From NCBI GenBank assembly GCA_903970145.1, contig CAJCHO010000068.1:1-49071 (forward strand): a DNA stretch of 49,071 bases. Direction: 5' to 3'. The first letter of the stretch is position 1. The number at the start of each line of letters is the position of its first letter. Positions 7,305 to 16,210 of this stretch are shown one piece after another. The notes beneath the pieces are model-generated. The model was not told where the DNA came from, did not search any database, and saw only the letters and a program-made list of their open reading frames with translations. Source of the stretch: Mycobacteriaceae bacterium. Lineage in GTDB: Bacteria > Pseudomonadota > Gammaproteobacteria > Burkholderiales > Burkholderiaceae_D. A program made the position numbers and the translations under genes.

Positions 7305-8036
7305 TTATTTGACGTCTTTCCAGAACGAGGCGTTCAGGCGCCACGTGATGACCGTGAAGACGGCGAGAAACAGCAAGACCCAAACCCCGATCCGGTAACG
7401 CTGGGAACGTGCGGGCTCGCCCATATAGTCGAGAAATGCGGTCAGGTCCGCCACAGCGGAGTCGTATTGCTCGGACGAAAGCGTGCCCGGGGTCACCTGG
7501 ACGAAACTCTCTATGCGATGCGACTTTTCCTGAGTCTCGGTATTTACCTCGTCAACGTACACCGGATCGCGCGTGCCCTGGAGCTGCCAGAGAATGTGCG
7601 GCATCGCGATATTCGGGTAGAGGCGATTGTTCCAGCCCGTCGGACGCGAAGGGTCCCGGTAGTAGCTGCGAAACAGCGTATAGATGTAGTCAGGGCCCTT
7701 GGCGCGTGCAATCACCGAGAGGTCCGGCGGCGTGGTGCCGAACCAGGTCTTGGCGTCCTTGGGACGCATCGCGACGGTCATCGTGTCGCCGATCTTGTCT
7801 GTTGCCAGCAGCAGATTCTGCTTGATTTCGTCTTCACTGAGACCCAGATCGCGCAGTCGGTTGTAACGCATGGCCGATGCTGCATGGCAGGTCAGGCAGT
7901 AATTGACGAACAGTTTCGCGCCGCGCTGCAAGGCAGCCGGATTGTTGGCCAAGTCGGGCGCCTGGTCACAATTCGGGCACTCCTCGGCAAAAGCGATGAG
8001 GGGGGCCAGCAGCAGGATCAGGAATATCTTTTTCAT
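7305..8036 (-). CDS. petC: Cytochrome c1 subunit of the bc1 complex
   Basis: Cytochrome c1 passes electrons from the Rieske protein to cytochrome c at the periplasmic face of complex III. The 243 residues start with a signal peptide (MKKIFLILLLAPLIAFAEE). A single c-heme site CLTCH spans residues 47-51, a candidate Met ligand lies in MTVAMRPKDAKTWFG near residue 90, and a C-terminal membrane anchor (GVWVLLFLAVFTVITW) covers about residues 215-232. It is third in petABC, 24 bases after petB. Length and motifs are normal for the family. Confidence 0.97.
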   Translation of the reverse strand: MKKIFLILLLAPLIAFAEECPNCDQAPDLANNPAALQRGAKLFVNYCLTCHAASAMRYNRLRDLGLSEDEIKQNLLLATDKIGDTMTVAMRPKDAKTWFGTTPPDLSVIARAKGPDYIYTLFRSYYRDPSRPTGWNNRLYPNIAMPHILWQLQGTRDPVYVDEVNTETQEKSHRIESFVQVTPGTLSSEQYDSAVADLTAFLDYMGEPARSQRYRIGVWVLLFLAVFTVITWRLNASFWKDVK

Positions 8037-8060
8037 GTTTGGTCCTATAGCGCGGGCTGC

Positions 8061-9464
8061 CTAGTGCGGATGGAACGTAACGCGTGCAGGTACTGGCTTG
8101 AACTTGCCGAGCTGGCTCCACAGCGGCATCGCCAGGAAGAAACCCAGGTAGTAGAGGGTGCCGATACCCGAGACGACGTTCTTGAAGGCGTCCGGCTCTT
8201 GCGTGCCAAGGCAGCCCAGAATAACGAAGTCGATCACGAAAATGATGTACATCAGCGAATGCCAGCCCGGTCGATAGCGGATCGACTTGACCGGACTCCT
8301 GTCGAGCCAGGGCAGGAAGAATAGAATCATCACCGAACCGCCCATGATCACCACACCGAAGAACTTCGCGTCGAAATTGTAGAGAGCGACGACAGCAGCC
8401 GCAGCTACCAGGAACACCAGTCCGACCCAGATCGCCTTGGGGCGCGCGCGCAGCAGCCAGACCACGAAGGCCGCGGCCATCGCGACAGGCAGCCAGTAGT
8501 GCGTGAAATCAGACGTCGTCGCGCGCAGCATCGAGTAGTACGGGGTGAAGTACCAGACTGGGGCGATGTGCGGCGGGGTCTTGAGGGAGTCAGCGGGAAT
8601 GAAGTTGTTGGCTTCAAGGAAATAGCCGCCCATCTCGGGCGCAAAGAACACGACCGCAGCGAAGAGGAACAAAAAGCCCGCTACGCCCATCAGGTCGTGG
8701 ACGGTGTAGTAGGGATGAAACGGGATGCCGTCGACTGGGATGCCCTTCGCGTCCTTGGTGTCCTTGATCTCGACCCCGTCCGGATTGTTCGAGCCGACTT
8801 CATGCAGCGCGATAATGTGCGCTGCCACGAGGCCCAGCAGCACCAGCGGAATGGCAATCACGTGAAACGAGAAAAAGCGGTTCAGGGTGGCATCGCTGAC
8901 GACGTAGTCGCCGCGAATCCAGAGCGACAGGTCCGGGCCGATAAACGGGATCGCCGAGAACAGGTTGACGATCACCTGGGCACCCCAGTAGGACATCTGG
9001 CCCCACGGCAGGAGGTAGCCAAAGAAGGCCTCACCCATCAGGCACAGGAAAATCGCCACCCCGAAGATCCACACCAGTTCGCGCGGCTTGCGATAGGAGC
9101 CGTAGAGCAGCCCGCGGAACATGTGCAGGTAGACCACGATGAAAAATGCCGATGCTCCCGTGGAATGCAGATAGCGCACGAGGTAGCCAAACGGCACGTC
9201 GCGCATGATGTACTCGACTGACGCGAAGGCCTCCGCAGCGGCCGGCTTGTAGTGCATCACGAGAAAGATGCCCGTGACCAACTGGATCACGAGGACCAGA
9301 AGCGCAAGGCTCCCGAAAAAGTAGAAGAAATTGAAATTCTTCGGGGCGTAGTACTCGGACAGATGCTCCTTCCAGAGCTTGGTCAGGGGGAAGCGGTTAT
9401 CCACCCAGCCGAGCAGCTGCTCGAGCACCGGCGCGTTGGCCGGGACAATCTTTTGGTTTGCCAT
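8061..9464 (-). CDS. petB: Cytochrome b subunit of the bc1 complex
   Basis: Cytochrome b holds the two b hemes and both quinone sites of complex III in the inner membrane. The 467-residue protein has eight or more hydrophobic helices. Heme histidines lie in YLHSTGASAFFIVVYLHMFR and FFSFHVIAIPLVLLGLVAAH, and the quinol-site loop is APVWYFTPYYSMLRA. That PVWY form replaces the PEWY of mitochondria and alpha-proteobacteria and is, as I recall, common in beta-proteobacteria. The start ATG 9464 is 26 bases beyond the petA stop. The gene is full length. Confidence 0.97.
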   Translation of the reverse strand: MANQKIVPANAPVLEQLLGWVDNRFPLTKLWKEHLSEYYAPKNFNFFYFFGSLALLVLVIQLVTGIFLVMHYKPAAAEAFASVEYIMRDVPFGYLVRYLHSTGASAFFIVVYLHMFRGLLYGSYRKPRELVWIFGVAIFLCLMGEAFFGYLLPWGQMSYWGAQVIVNLFSAIPFIGPDLSLWIRGDYVVSDATLNRFFSFHVIAIPLVLLGLVAAHIIALHEVGSNNPDGVEIKDTKDAKGIPVDGIPFHPYYTVHDLMGVAGFLFLFAAVVFFAPEMGGYFLEANNFIPADSLKTPPHIAPVWYFTPYYSMLRATTSDFTHYWLPVAMAAAFVVWLLRARPKAIWVGLVFLVAAAAVVALYNFDAKFFGVVIMGGSVMILFFLPWLDRSPVKSIRYRPGWHSLMYIIFVIDFVILGCLGTQEPDAFKNVVSGIGTLYYLGFFLAMPLWSQLGKFKPVPARVTFHPH

Positions 9465-9490
9465 GTAAGAAGACTCCGGGGACCGAACCG

Positions 9491-10105
9491 TTATGCCTTA
9501 TCCGTTTCGCCGATCAGAATGCGCGTCTCGCTGAGGAACTTGTAGGGCGGGATGCGCAAATTGTCGGGTGCCGGCTTGTTCTTGTAGACGCGTCCTGCCA
9601 GATCGAAAGTAGAGCCATGGCACGGGCACAACCACCCGCCCGCCCAATCGTCGGGCAGCGAGGGCTGCGGACCGGGCGTGAACTTGTTGCCGGGCGAGCA
9701 GCCAAGGTGCGTGCAGATGCCAACGAGCACCAGGTATTCCTTTTTCACCGAACGCCAGTGGTTCTTGGCTGCGAAAGGCGGATTGATCGCGTCCGGCCCA
9801 TCGGTATTGCGCAGCGAGTCCGGATCGGCCAGTTCATCGTCATGCTTGTCGAGCGCGGCAAGCTGCTCGTCGGTGCGGCGCATGATCCAGACCGGCTGGC
9901 CGCGCCATTCCGCAATTTTTTGCTCACCCTTGGCCATGCCGGTGAGATCGAACTCAACCGGCGCACCGGCGGCCTTGGCGGCCTCCGATGGCAGAAATGT
10001 CTCAAAAAAGGGGACGGCTGTGGCGACCCCTGCGACACCGCCTGCGGCGCAGGTGGCGATAACCCAGTTGCGGCGCGATGTGTCCGCCGGCTGACCGTTG
10101 CTCAT
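9491..10105 (-). CDS. petA: Rieske iron-sulfur subunit of the bc1 complex
   Basis: This protein carries the 2Fe-2S cluster that takes the first electron from quinol in complex III. From ATG 10105 it has 204 residues, with a twin-arginine signal/anchor (SRRNWVIATCAAGGVAG, from residue 10). The two cluster motifs are CTHLGC (131-136) and CPCHGS (160-165). The start is fixed by a GGAG seven bases upstream; a longer frame to 10225 has no family match in its first 40 residues. It is the first gene of petABC-sspAB. The Tat-type signal makes it a likely client of the TatABC system encoded at 13442-15015. Confidence 0.97.
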   Translation of the reverse strand: MSNGQPADTSRRNWVIATCAAGGVAGVATAVPFFETFLPSEAAKAAGAPVEFDLTGMAKGEQKIAEWRGQPVWIMRRTDEQLAALDKHDDELADPDSLRNTDGPDAINPPFAAKNHWRSVKKEYLVLVGICTHLGCSPGNKFTPGPQPSLPDDWAGGWLCPCHGSTFDLAGRVYKNKPAPDNLRIPPYKFLSETRILIGETDKA

Positions 10106-10146
10106 TTTTTCTCCGTTGCTTGCCCTGGATTTTTCTTCAACCTTCA

Positions 10147-10152
10147 ATTCTA
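10147..10152 (-). promoter_or_regulatory. Weak candidate -10 hexamer upstream of petA
   Basis: On the reverse strand TAGAAT stands about 42 bases before the petA start. The -35 position (TTTCGT at 17-bp spacing) matches the consensus poorly. It lies in the 208-bp divergent region between petA and mscL, where a promoter for the bc1 operon is expected. Confidence 0.3.
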
Positions 10153-10313
10153 CCGTAATGCAATACTGAACGAAAGCTGCTGCGACGCGGCGACCGGGCT
10201 GGGGCGGCCCGTGCGCGCTGACCACACACCGCCCCTATGCCGGGGGACTGCGCCTCGACTACCATTAGGCCTGACGGCACCAGTCGGGCGCCGGCATATA
10301 AAGGGGATGGTTC

Positions 10314-10736
10314 ATGAGCTTCGTCTCGGAATTCAAGGAATTTGCCATCAAAGGCAACGTGATTGACCTGGCGGTGGGTGTCATTATCGGCGGTGCGTTT
10401 GGCAAGATTGTCGACTCGCTGGTCAAGGACATCATCATGCCGGTCGTCGGGCTGGTGTTCGGCAAACTCGACTTCTCGAACCTGTTTGTGGTGCTTGGCT
10501 CGATTCCGCCCGACTATCACGGCTCGATGAGCTACGCGGACCTGACCAAGGCGGGGGTGGCGCTATTTGCCTACGGCAATTTCCTGTCGATAGGGGTCAA
10601 TTTCCTGATCCTTGCGCTGATCATCTTCCTGATGGTTCGCTACATCAATAAGCTCAAGCGCTCTTCGACCCCGCCACCGGCACCGCGCGAGGACCTCGTG
10701 CTGCTACGCGAGATCCGTGACTCGCTCAGGAAATAA
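10314..10736 (+). CDS. mscL: Large-conductance mechanosensitive channel
   Basis: MscL opens under membrane tension to release solutes during hypo-osmotic shock. The 140 residues show the N-terminal amphipathic helix [15 protein letters not shown] and the pore-lining TM1 ([18 protein letters not shown]). A periplasmic loop leads to TM2 (FGNFLSIG-type segment [19 protein letters not shown]), and a charged C-terminal helix ends in [11 protein letters not shown] strong AAGGGG RBS lies about eight bases before the ATG. It is divergent from petA and stands alone. Length is normal. Confidence 0.97.
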   Translation: MSFVSEFKEFAIKGNVIDLAVGVIIGGAFGKIVDSLVKDIIMPVVGLVFGKLDFSNLFVVLGSIPPDYHGSMSYADLTKAGVALFAYGNFLSIGVNFLILALIIFLMVRYINKLKRSSTPPPAPREDLVLLREIRDSLRK

Positions 10737-10875
10737 ACGCGTGTGCGCCAGCGTGCCTGCTTTCGCGGGGCTGCGCTTTGCGGAATAATGTGGTCTAGCC
10801 CCGCCCGTTTGCCCGGGGTCCCCTCCGGCAGTTTCACCACATATGGATGGGGCCCATTCACCCCACCCGTCCGCG

Positions 10876-12060
10876 ATGCTGCGTAAGCTCTGGCTCCTGT
10901 TCGCCCAAACCGTGACCGTCTGCGTGGCGGTCCTGTTTGTCGTAACCACTCTGCGTCCCCAGTGGCACCAGAAGAGCACGGCGCAGTCGGCCGCCAAGAG
11001 CAGCACCGTCACAACGCCGGGTAATTTCTGGCCCGACCTGGCGGCCTCGGGGGCGGCAAGCTCTTACGCCGTGGCCGTGCGCCGCGCCACGCCGGCCGTG
11101 GTCAACATCAATACCAGCAAAGAGATCTCGGTAACACGCAGCCCGTTCGCCGACGATCCGCTTTTCCAGCGTTTTTTTGGCAACCAGTTCGGCAAGGAGC
11201 GCGAGCAGATTGCCAGCCTTGGCTCGGGTGTCATCGTCAGTCCTGAAGGTTTCATCCTCACCAACAACCACGTCGTCGAGTCGGCCGACGAGATCGAAGT
11301 CGCCCTGGCCGATGGGCGCAAAGCCAGTGCGCGCGTGGTCGGAGCGGATCCGGACACCGACCTCGCCGTTCTGCGGGTGGACCTCAAGGACCTGCCGACG
11401 ATCAGCTTTGCCCCGTTTGAGCAGGTCCAGGTAGGCGATGTGGTTCTCGCCATCGGCAATCCCTTCGCGGTCGGCCAGACCGTGACCATGGGCATCGTCA
11501 GCGCGCTCGGGCGCAATCATCTGGGTATCAATGCCTTCGAAAACTTCATCCAGACCGACGCGGCTATCAATCCGGGCAATTCGGGCGGCGCACTGGTGGA
11601 CGTTGAAGGCCGCCTGATCGGCATCAATACCGCGATCTACTCCAATAGTCGCGCCGGCGGATCCCTCGGCATCGGATTCGCCATCCCGGTTTCAACTGCC
11701 AAGACGGTCATGGAGAGCATCATCGCGACCGGTCAGGTGGTACGCGGCTATATCGGCGTGGAGCCGCAGGAAATTACGCCCGAGATGGCCGAGGCCTTGA
11801 AGCTGCCACGCTCGAGCGGTGCGCTGATCGCCGGCGTCATGCGCAACGGACCGGCCGATCGGGCCGGGGTGCGTCCGGGCGACATCCTGGTCGCGGTCGA
11901 TAACAAGCCGATCGATGACACCACCACCATGCTGACCCAGGTCGCCCAGCTCAAGCCCGGCAGCGATGCCAAGCTGACCATCCAGCGCGGCAACCAGCAG
12001 ATAGCGCTCACCGTCAAGGTTGCGCGCCGACCCCGCGCCCAATCCAAGCCCGACAACTGA
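10876..12060 (+). CDS. Periplasmic HtrA-type serine protease (DegQ/DegS-like) with one PDZ domain
   Basis: This is an envelope quality-control protease. From ATG 10876 it has 394 residues. An N-terminal membrane anchor or signal (LWLLFAQTVTVCVAVLFVV) precedes a trypsin-like domain with His132 (TNNHVVESADE), Asp162 (DPDTDLAVL) and Ser236 (NPGNSGGALV). A single PDZ domain covers about residues 290-380 (GVMRNGPADRAGVRPGDIL). One PDZ domain and an uncleaved-looking anchor resemble DegS or AlgW more than two-PDZ DegP. ATG 10843 is an alternative start 11 residues upstream, but the family usually begins MLR.. as chosen here. The stop is followed 7 bases later by the DUF2461 gene. Confidence 0.9.
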   Translation: MLRKLWLLFAQTVTVCVAVLFVVTTLRPQWHQKSTAQSAAKSSTVTTPGNFWPDLAASGAASSYAVAVRRATPAVVNINTSKEISVTRSPFADDPLFQRFFGNQFGKEREQIASLGSGVIVSPEGFILTNNHVVESADEIEVALADGRKASARVVGADPDTDLAVLRVDLKDLPTISFAPFEQVQVGDVVLAIGNPFAVGQTVTMGIVSALGRNHLGINAFENFIQTDAAINPGNSGGALVDVEGRLIGINTAIYSNSRAGGSLGIGFAIPVSTAKTVMESIIATGQVVRGYIGVEPQEITPEMAEALKLPRSSGALIAGVMRNGPADRAGVRPGDILVAVDNKPIDDTTTMLTQVAQLKPGSDAKLTIQRGNQQIALTVKVARRPRAQSKPDN

Positions 12061-12067
12061 ACCCGTC

Positions 12068-12733
12068 ATGCATATCAAAGCCCTGATCGCTTACCTCGGT
12101 GGGCTCGAAGAGAACAACAATCGCGCCTGGTTTGTGATGAACAAGCCAAGCTACGACATCCTGCGTGAGGAATTTGTCGCGCTGGTCGCAGCCAGCGTTG
12201 CGCAAGTCGCGCGCTTTGATGCGCCAATCGCCGCGGTGAATCCCAAGAAGGCCCTGTTCCGCATCCATCGCGACGTGCGCTTTTCCAAGGATAAACGACC
12301 TTACAAGACGACCTTCAGTGCCGCGCTTGCGCCCAGCGGTGGCAAGGTCGGGGCGCCGATGTACTACTTCCAGATCGACGCACAGGGCGAGTTGCTGGTC
12401 GCAGCCGGTTGCTGGCATCCGCAGCCGGACGCACTAAAGCGCATTCGCGCCAGCCTCGCCGAAGACGACCGTGATTTGCGCCGCATTCTCAGGGCTTCCG
12501 CCTTGCGCAGCACCTATGGGGGGCTTGACACCGACGAGGCGCTCAAACGGCCGCCACGCGGTTACCCAGCTGATCATCCCGCGATCGAGCTGATCAAGCA
12601 CAGAAACATCATCGTCGCGCGACGCGAGAAACTCACGAATCGAGTGAGTGCTGATCTGGCGGGAGAAATTGGCCGCCACTGCAAGGCAGCCTATCCGCTG
12701 GTGCGCTGGCTGCGCACGGTAATGGGCGCCTAA
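12068..12733 (+). CDS. DUF2461 (TIGR02453) family protein
   Basis: This 221-residue protein matches the DUF2461 family: LIAYLGGLEENNNRAWFVMN near the N-terminus, the central FRIHRDVRFSKDKRPYKTTF, and GCWHPQPDALKRIR. Its biochemical function is not established. There is no signal peptide or membrane segment, so it is expected in the cytoplasm. ATG 12068 follows the protease stop closely, suggesting co-transcription. Full length. Confidence 0.92.
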   Translation: MHIKALIAYLGGLEENNNRAWFVMNKPSYDILREEFVALVAASVAQVARFDAPIAAVNPKKALFRIHRDVRFSKDKRPYKTTFSAALAPSGGKVGAPMYYFQIDAQGELLVAAGCWHPQPDALKRIRASLAEDDRDLRRILRASALRSTYGGLDTDEALKRPPRGYPADHPAIELIKHRNIIVARREKLTNRVSADLAGEIGRHCKAAYPLVRWLRTVMGA

Positions 12734-12745
12734 GGGCCGTCCCGA

Positions 12746-13213
12746 CTAAGTCCTGGGTGGACGACCGGCGAACCAGTCCTGAGCGGTATAACCGGGCTTA
12801 TTCTTTTCGAACTGGTCGCGTCCGGGAAAACGCTCGTAGATGTAGCGATCAAGGCGCATCAGTTCGAGCGCAACGTGCGGCGGGAAACCCTGGCGGCCGC
12901 CGCGCTGATCGACCAAGAGGCCACTCATATACTTGAACAGGCTGTCTTCATCGCTCCACAAGAGCGCGATTTTGCGCGCGATGTGCTCAAAGCGTGCGGC
13001 CAGGCTATAGGGGCGCACGTCTGCCGGCAGCTGGGCCATCCAGGTTTCGAAGTAGTCGCCGGCAGCCTCGACCCCCGTCACCCTCTTGACCACTGCCTGT
13101 TCCGGGGGCGCCGGAACAAATGTGTCGAAAGTATCGTCGAACTGCGGCTCGTCGTGGACCTTCGCCTCAGCGGTGGCCTTGTTTGAGGAAAACGGGAACA
13201 GCTTTCGCAGCAT
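12746..13213 (-). CDS. Conserved hypothetical protein
   Basis: This is a 155-residue cytoplasmic-looking protein that I do not recognise. An N-terminal basic/serine segment (MLRKLFPFSSNKATAEAKV) and an acidic stretch (DEPQFDDTFDTFVPAPPE) precede a more ordered region (YFETWMAQLPADVRPYSLAARF...). It ends in RDQFEKNKPGYTAQDWFAGR. The start at ATG 13213 is supported by AAGGA upstream; a longer frame to 13306 adds 31 residues without RBS support. It faces the DUF2461 gene tail to tail and is transcribed alone or as a far tail of the tat operon. Aromatic-rich composition suggests a real folded domain. Confidence 0.75.
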   Translation of the reverse strand: MLRKLFPFSSNKATAEAKVHDEPQFDDTFDTFVPAPPEQAVVKRVTGVEAAGDYFETWMAQLPADVRPYSLAARFEHIARKIALLWSDEDSLFKYMSGLLVDQRGGRQGFPPHVALELMRLDRYIYERFPGRDQFEKNKPGYTAQDWFAGRPPRT

Positions 13214-13441
13214 GCGAGATCCTTTGCTCCCAATCCAACTGAGCAGTCGCGTCAACTGAATCGATCTCCACTCGATAGCACGTGCATCGACCGTCAACCC
13301 GGGCAATTTTAGGCCGCTACGCGGCGGGCGACAAGCCTCGCGACCAGCGCGCGACCAAATTGGTTGTTAAGCAATATGAAGCGAGGCGAAAGATTGTCAA
13401 TTGGCGGTGATTCTTGGACTTGCCGCAACAGTCCAGGTGGC

Positions 13442-14200
13442 TTAGGTGGCCGCCTCGCGCGGCACGACAAAGCGCGCCACGAGCAACCCGGCCTCGTAGA
13501 GCAGCACCAGCGGGAATGCCAGCAGGAGCATCGACATCGCGTCCGGTGGGGTAACGATCGCTGCGACGACAAATGCGCCGACGATGACAAAGCGCCTGAT
13601 CTCCCGCAGTTTATCGAGCGAGACGATGCCAAGGCGCACCAGCACGACCACCACGACCGGGACTTCGAAGGTCACCCCGAAGGCGAGAAACATGGTCAGC
13701 ACGAAGCTCAGGTAGCTATCGATATCCGGTGCCACCGTCACCGAATGCGGCGAATATTCATAGATGACCCTGAACACCGTGCGGAACACGACGAAGTAGG
13801 AGAAAGCCACGCCGCACAGGAACAAGGTAAAGCTCGAGATGATCAACGGCAGTGCAAGGCGCCGCTCCGAGGCATACAGCCCCGGCGCGATGAATGCCCA
13901 GGCCTGGTACAGGACCATGGGCAGGGCGATCACGAAGGCGACCATGAGCGTGATCTTGATGGGCACCAGAAAAGGGGTGACCACGCCCGTGGCGATCATG
14001 TGGGTTCCTGCCGGCAGGGCACTTAGCATCGGGGCTGCCAGGAGATCGTAGACCTGTGCCGAGAACGGTGCGAGGCAGACAAACACCACGAGGACTGCCA
14101 GGGCCGCTCGCACCAGTCGAGTGCGCAGCTCAAGCAGGTGCGAGATGAAAGACTCGCCTTCGCCAGACAGCTCGTCCCCGGGCTTCTTGTCCTCGCTCAT
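13442..14200 (-). CDS. tatC: Twin-arginine translocase subunit TatC
   Basis: TatC is the six-helix receptor for twin-arginine signal peptides in the inner membrane. The 252 residues include the conserved N-terminal FISHLLELRTRLVRA, the first-loop-adjacent FLVPIKITLMVAF, and a run of hydrophobic helices ending near VLLYEAGLLVARFVV. It is last of tatABC, 3 bases after tatB. Length is normal. Confidence 0.97.
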   Translation of the reverse strand: MSEDKKPGDELSGEGESFISHLLELRTRLVRAALAVLVVFVCLAPFSAQVYDLLAAPMLSALPAGTHMIATGVVTPFLVPIKITLMVAFVIALPMVLYQAWAFIAPGLYASERRLALPLIISSFTLFLCGVAFSYFVVFRTVFRVIYEYSPHSVTVAPDIDSYLSFVLTMFLAFGVTFEVPVVVVVLVRLGIVSLDKLREIRRFVIVGAFVVAAIVTPPDAMSMLLLAFPLVLLYEAGLLVARFVVPREAAT

Positions 14201-14203
14201 TGC

Positions 14204-14704
14204 CTAGCTACCGGTGCCGCGTGAGCGATAACGCGCCACGCGCGCCGCCGCCGACAGTACCCGAGTCTTGCGCCGCTGGCTCTGGCGATACCACTGTGGC
14301 GTCGCGCTCTGGCGCGCCGCGCGATTGCGCCGCCAGCGGTTGCGCTTGCTCGGACTAAAGGGGCTACTCGGGGAAAGCGGAGTCGCCACGCCACCGAGCG
14401 TGGCCGCATCGTTTTCTCCGGAGCCCGAAACCGCCGCCAGAATATTGCTGCGCGACTGCTCGACTTCGTTTTGCAGGCCGGCACTGAACTTGCTCACGGC
14501 CTGGCGCACTTCGCCACCGACATTGCGCAACTCGTCGAGTTGCATCTCGCGCGAGACCTCGGCACGTACGTCGGCCATATAGCGCTGCATGCGACCAAAC
14601 AGGGTTCCAAGGGTACGTGCCACCCGCGGCAGGCGTTCGGGCCCGATGACGATCAGGGCGACCGTGGCGATGATTACGATCTTCTCGACATCGATACCGA
14701 ACAT
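14204..14704 (-). CDS. tatB: Twin-arginine translocase subunit TatB
   Basis: TatB pairs with TatC in the substrate receptor complex. From ATG 14704 the 166 residues start MFGIDVEKIVIIATVALIV with the typical ERLPRVARTLG hinge and an amphipathic helix (YMADVRAEVSREMQLDELRN). The last 60 residues are strongly arginine-rich (KRNRWRRNRAARQS... RRKTRVL). As I recall this basic tail is shared by other Burkholderiales TatB proteins, so it is not a frameshift artefact. A start eight residues further upstream is less likely because the family begins MFG/MFD. Confidence 0.95.
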   Translation of the reverse strand: MFGIDVEKIVIIATVALIVIGPERLPRVARTLGTLFGRMQRYMADVRAEVSREMQLDELRNVGGEVRQAVSKFSAGLQNEVEQSRSNILAAVSGSGENDAATLGGVATPLSPSSPFSPSKRNRWRRNRAARQSATPQWYRQSQRRKTRVLSAAARVARYRSRGTGS

Positions 14705-14790
14705 GGGGCGCCGGACAATGAGGGGCAAACGCGTCCCAGGACGGGATGGCGCGGGCGCGCGCAGGATTCGCGCGCGATTCAGGACACCGC

Positions 14791-15015
14791 CTAGCTGTGG
14801 GTCTTTTCCTTGGCGTCGACGTCGATAACACTCTTGTCGGCGACTTTGGCCGGATCCGCGGGCTTGCCAGCCTCAGCCGGATCCTTCATTCCTTCCTTGA
14901 AGCCGCGCAGCGCACCGCCGAGATCCTCGCCGAGGGTCTTGATCTTCTTGGTACCGAACACCAGCAACACGACCACCAGAAGTATCAGCAAGTGCCAAAT
15001 ACTTAATCCACCCAT
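14791..15015 (-). CDS. tatA: Twin-arginine translocase subunit TatA
   Basis: TatA forms the size-variable pore for folded Tat substrates. The 74-residue protein has the N-terminal membrane helix ([20 protein letters not shown]), then the amphipathic helix ([18 protein letters not shown]) and a short charged tail. It is followed by tatB after about 86 bases and preceded by hinT, the standard order after the his genes in beta-proteobacteria. Confidence 0.96.
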   Translation of the reverse strand: MGGLSIWHLLILLVVVLLVFGTKKIKTLGEDLGGALRGFKEGMKDPAEAGKPADPAKVADKSVIDVDAKEKTHS

Positions 15016-15069
15016 TTCCGTCTCCCGCGCGCCCTGCGCGCAAATTCCAGGTATTGCTCTGCTATAGGC

Positions 15070-15435
15070 TCAGCGCGGCTTCCATGGCCGCGGTCCACCG
15101 AGCACATGAATATGCAGATGGTAGACCTCCTGCCCGCCGCCCCGACCGGTATTGATCAGGGTTTTGAATCCGCCGTCACCGTCGCGCCCCGCGTAGCCTA
15201 CGCCTTCCTGACGCGCCAGGCGCGGCGCCAAGCCCACCATTTTACCCAACAGCGCCCCATGCTGGTTTTCGCAGTCGGCCAGTGTCTCAATATGGAGCCT
15301 GGGCACGATCAGGAGGTGCACCGGAGCGGCCGGGTTTATATCGCGAAAAACGACAATCTCGTCGTCCTCGTACACCAGGGGTGAGGGAATCTCGCGCGAT
15401 ACGATCTTGCAAAAAATGCACTGGCTGTCGCTCAT
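15070..15435 (-). CDS. hinT: HIT-family nucleotide hydrolase (HinT-like)
   Basis: HinT proteins hydrolyse purine phosphoramidates such as AMP-lysine. The 121 residues begin CIFCKIVSREIPSPLVYEDD, and the catalytic histidine triad HLHIHVLGG is near the C-terminus (about residues 105-113). A conserved INTGRGGGQEVYHLH precedes the triad. The ATG shares one base with the hisE stop (TGATG), which fixes the start and implies translational coupling. Longer upstream frames are shadows of hisE. Confidence 0.95.
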   Translation of the reverse strand: MSDSQCIFCKIVSREIPSPLVYEDDEIVVFRDINPAAPVHLLIVPRLHIETLADCENQHGALLGKMVGLAPRLARQEGVGYAGRDGDGGFKTLINTGRGGGQEVYHLHIHVLGGPRPWKPR

Positions 15436-15782
15436 CACTCCTCCCCTGCCTGCCTTTCCCGCTCGCGACTCTTGCGTGCCGCCTGCTCGTCGAGCCCGGA
15501 GAGCCCCTCGCGCCGCGCAAGCTCGGCGAGGACATCGGCGGGTCGCAGCCCATGCCAGGCGAGCATTATCATCGAATGAAACCACAAATCGGCCGTCTCG
15601 GCGACGATGCGCGCCGGCTCACCGTCCTTGGCAGCCATGACGGTCTCGGTCGCTTCTTCCCCGATCTTCTTGAGGATGGCGTCCTCGCCCTTGGCAAATA
15701 GACGCGCGACGTAGGAGAGTTCGGGATCGCCAGCCCTGCGTGCGTCGATGACGCCAGCCAGGCGCTCGAGAATATCGCTCAT
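15435..15782 (-). CDS. hisE: Phosphoribosyl-ATP pyrophosphatase
   Basis: HisE removes pyrophosphate from phosphoribosyl-ATP, the second step of histidine synthesis. The 115-residue product has the all-alpha MazG-like fold signature ([46 protein letters not shown]) and a charged C-terminal tail. It is separate from hisI, which precedes it with a 4-base overlap. The start at 15782 is fixed by that overlap. Confidence 0.96.
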   Translation of the reverse strand: MSDILERLAGVIDARRAGDPELSYVARLFAKGEDAILKKIGEEATETVMAAKDGEPARIVAETADLWFHSMIMLAWHGLRPADVLAELARREGLSGLDEQAARKSRERERQAGEE

Positions 15783-16186
15783 CGATAGATTTCCTTGGGG
15801 TCCTTCACCGGAGCGTCGACCGTCTCCCAATGCGGAGCGCCGTCGGCGAGCCCGTCCAGACGCTGGAAAAAGCAGCTCTCGCGCCCGGTATGGCAGGCAA
15901 TGCCTTCGATCTGATCCACTCGCAACAACAGGGCGTCCTCGTCGCAATCCAGGCGGATCTCACGGATCATCTGAACGTGACCTGATTGTTCGCCCTTGTG
16001 CCAGATCTTGCGACGTGATCGGCTCCAGTAGACCGCCTCGCCCGACTCGACAGTGCGCGTCAGGGCCTCGCGATTCATGAAGGCAAACATCAATACGCGC
16101 CCGCTGCTCGCATCCTGAGTGATGACGGGCACGAGGCCATGTTCGTCCCAGTTTACCTTGTTGAGCCAGCTGTGGGGATTGTTCAT
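15779..16186 (-). CDS. hisI: Phosphoribosyl-AMP cyclohydrolase
   Basis: HisI opens the purine ring of phosphoribosyl-AMP, step three of histidine synthesis, in a zinc-dependent reaction. The 135 residues include [21 protein letters not shown], the [18 protein letters not shown] segment and the metal-site region [26 protein letters not shown] 16186 gives the family-typical start MNNPHSWL; six further residues upstream are possible. It is 24 bases after hisF. Confidence 0.96.
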   Translation of the reverse strand: MNNPHSWLNKVNWDEHGLVPVITQDASSGRVLMFAFMNREALTRTVESGEAVYWSRSRRKIWHKGEQSGHVQMIREIRLDCDEDALLLRVDQIEGIACHTGRESCFFQRLDGLADGAPHWETVDAPVKDPKEIYR

Positions 16187-16210
16187 ATCGGTCCCAGAAA
16201 GCACTCCGCC

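Noticed and set aside
8520..8570. PVWY instead of PEWY in cytochrome b as a defect
   Set aside because: This variant is, to my knowledge, a common form of the quinol-site loop in Betaproteobacteria.
7257..9221. Forward frames of 240-355 codons opposite petC and petB
   Set aside because: They mirror cytochrome genes with strong motif support and have no recognisable product.
13313..13325. GCCGCTACGCGGC hairpin downstream of tatC as a terminator
   Set aside because: The 5-bp stem has no T-run on the transcribed side.
14204..14400. Arginine-rich TatB tail as a frameshift artefact
   Set aside because: The same kind of basic tail with WY and ARVAR motifs is, as I recall, usual in Burkholderiales TatB, and the stop sits 3 bp before tatC.
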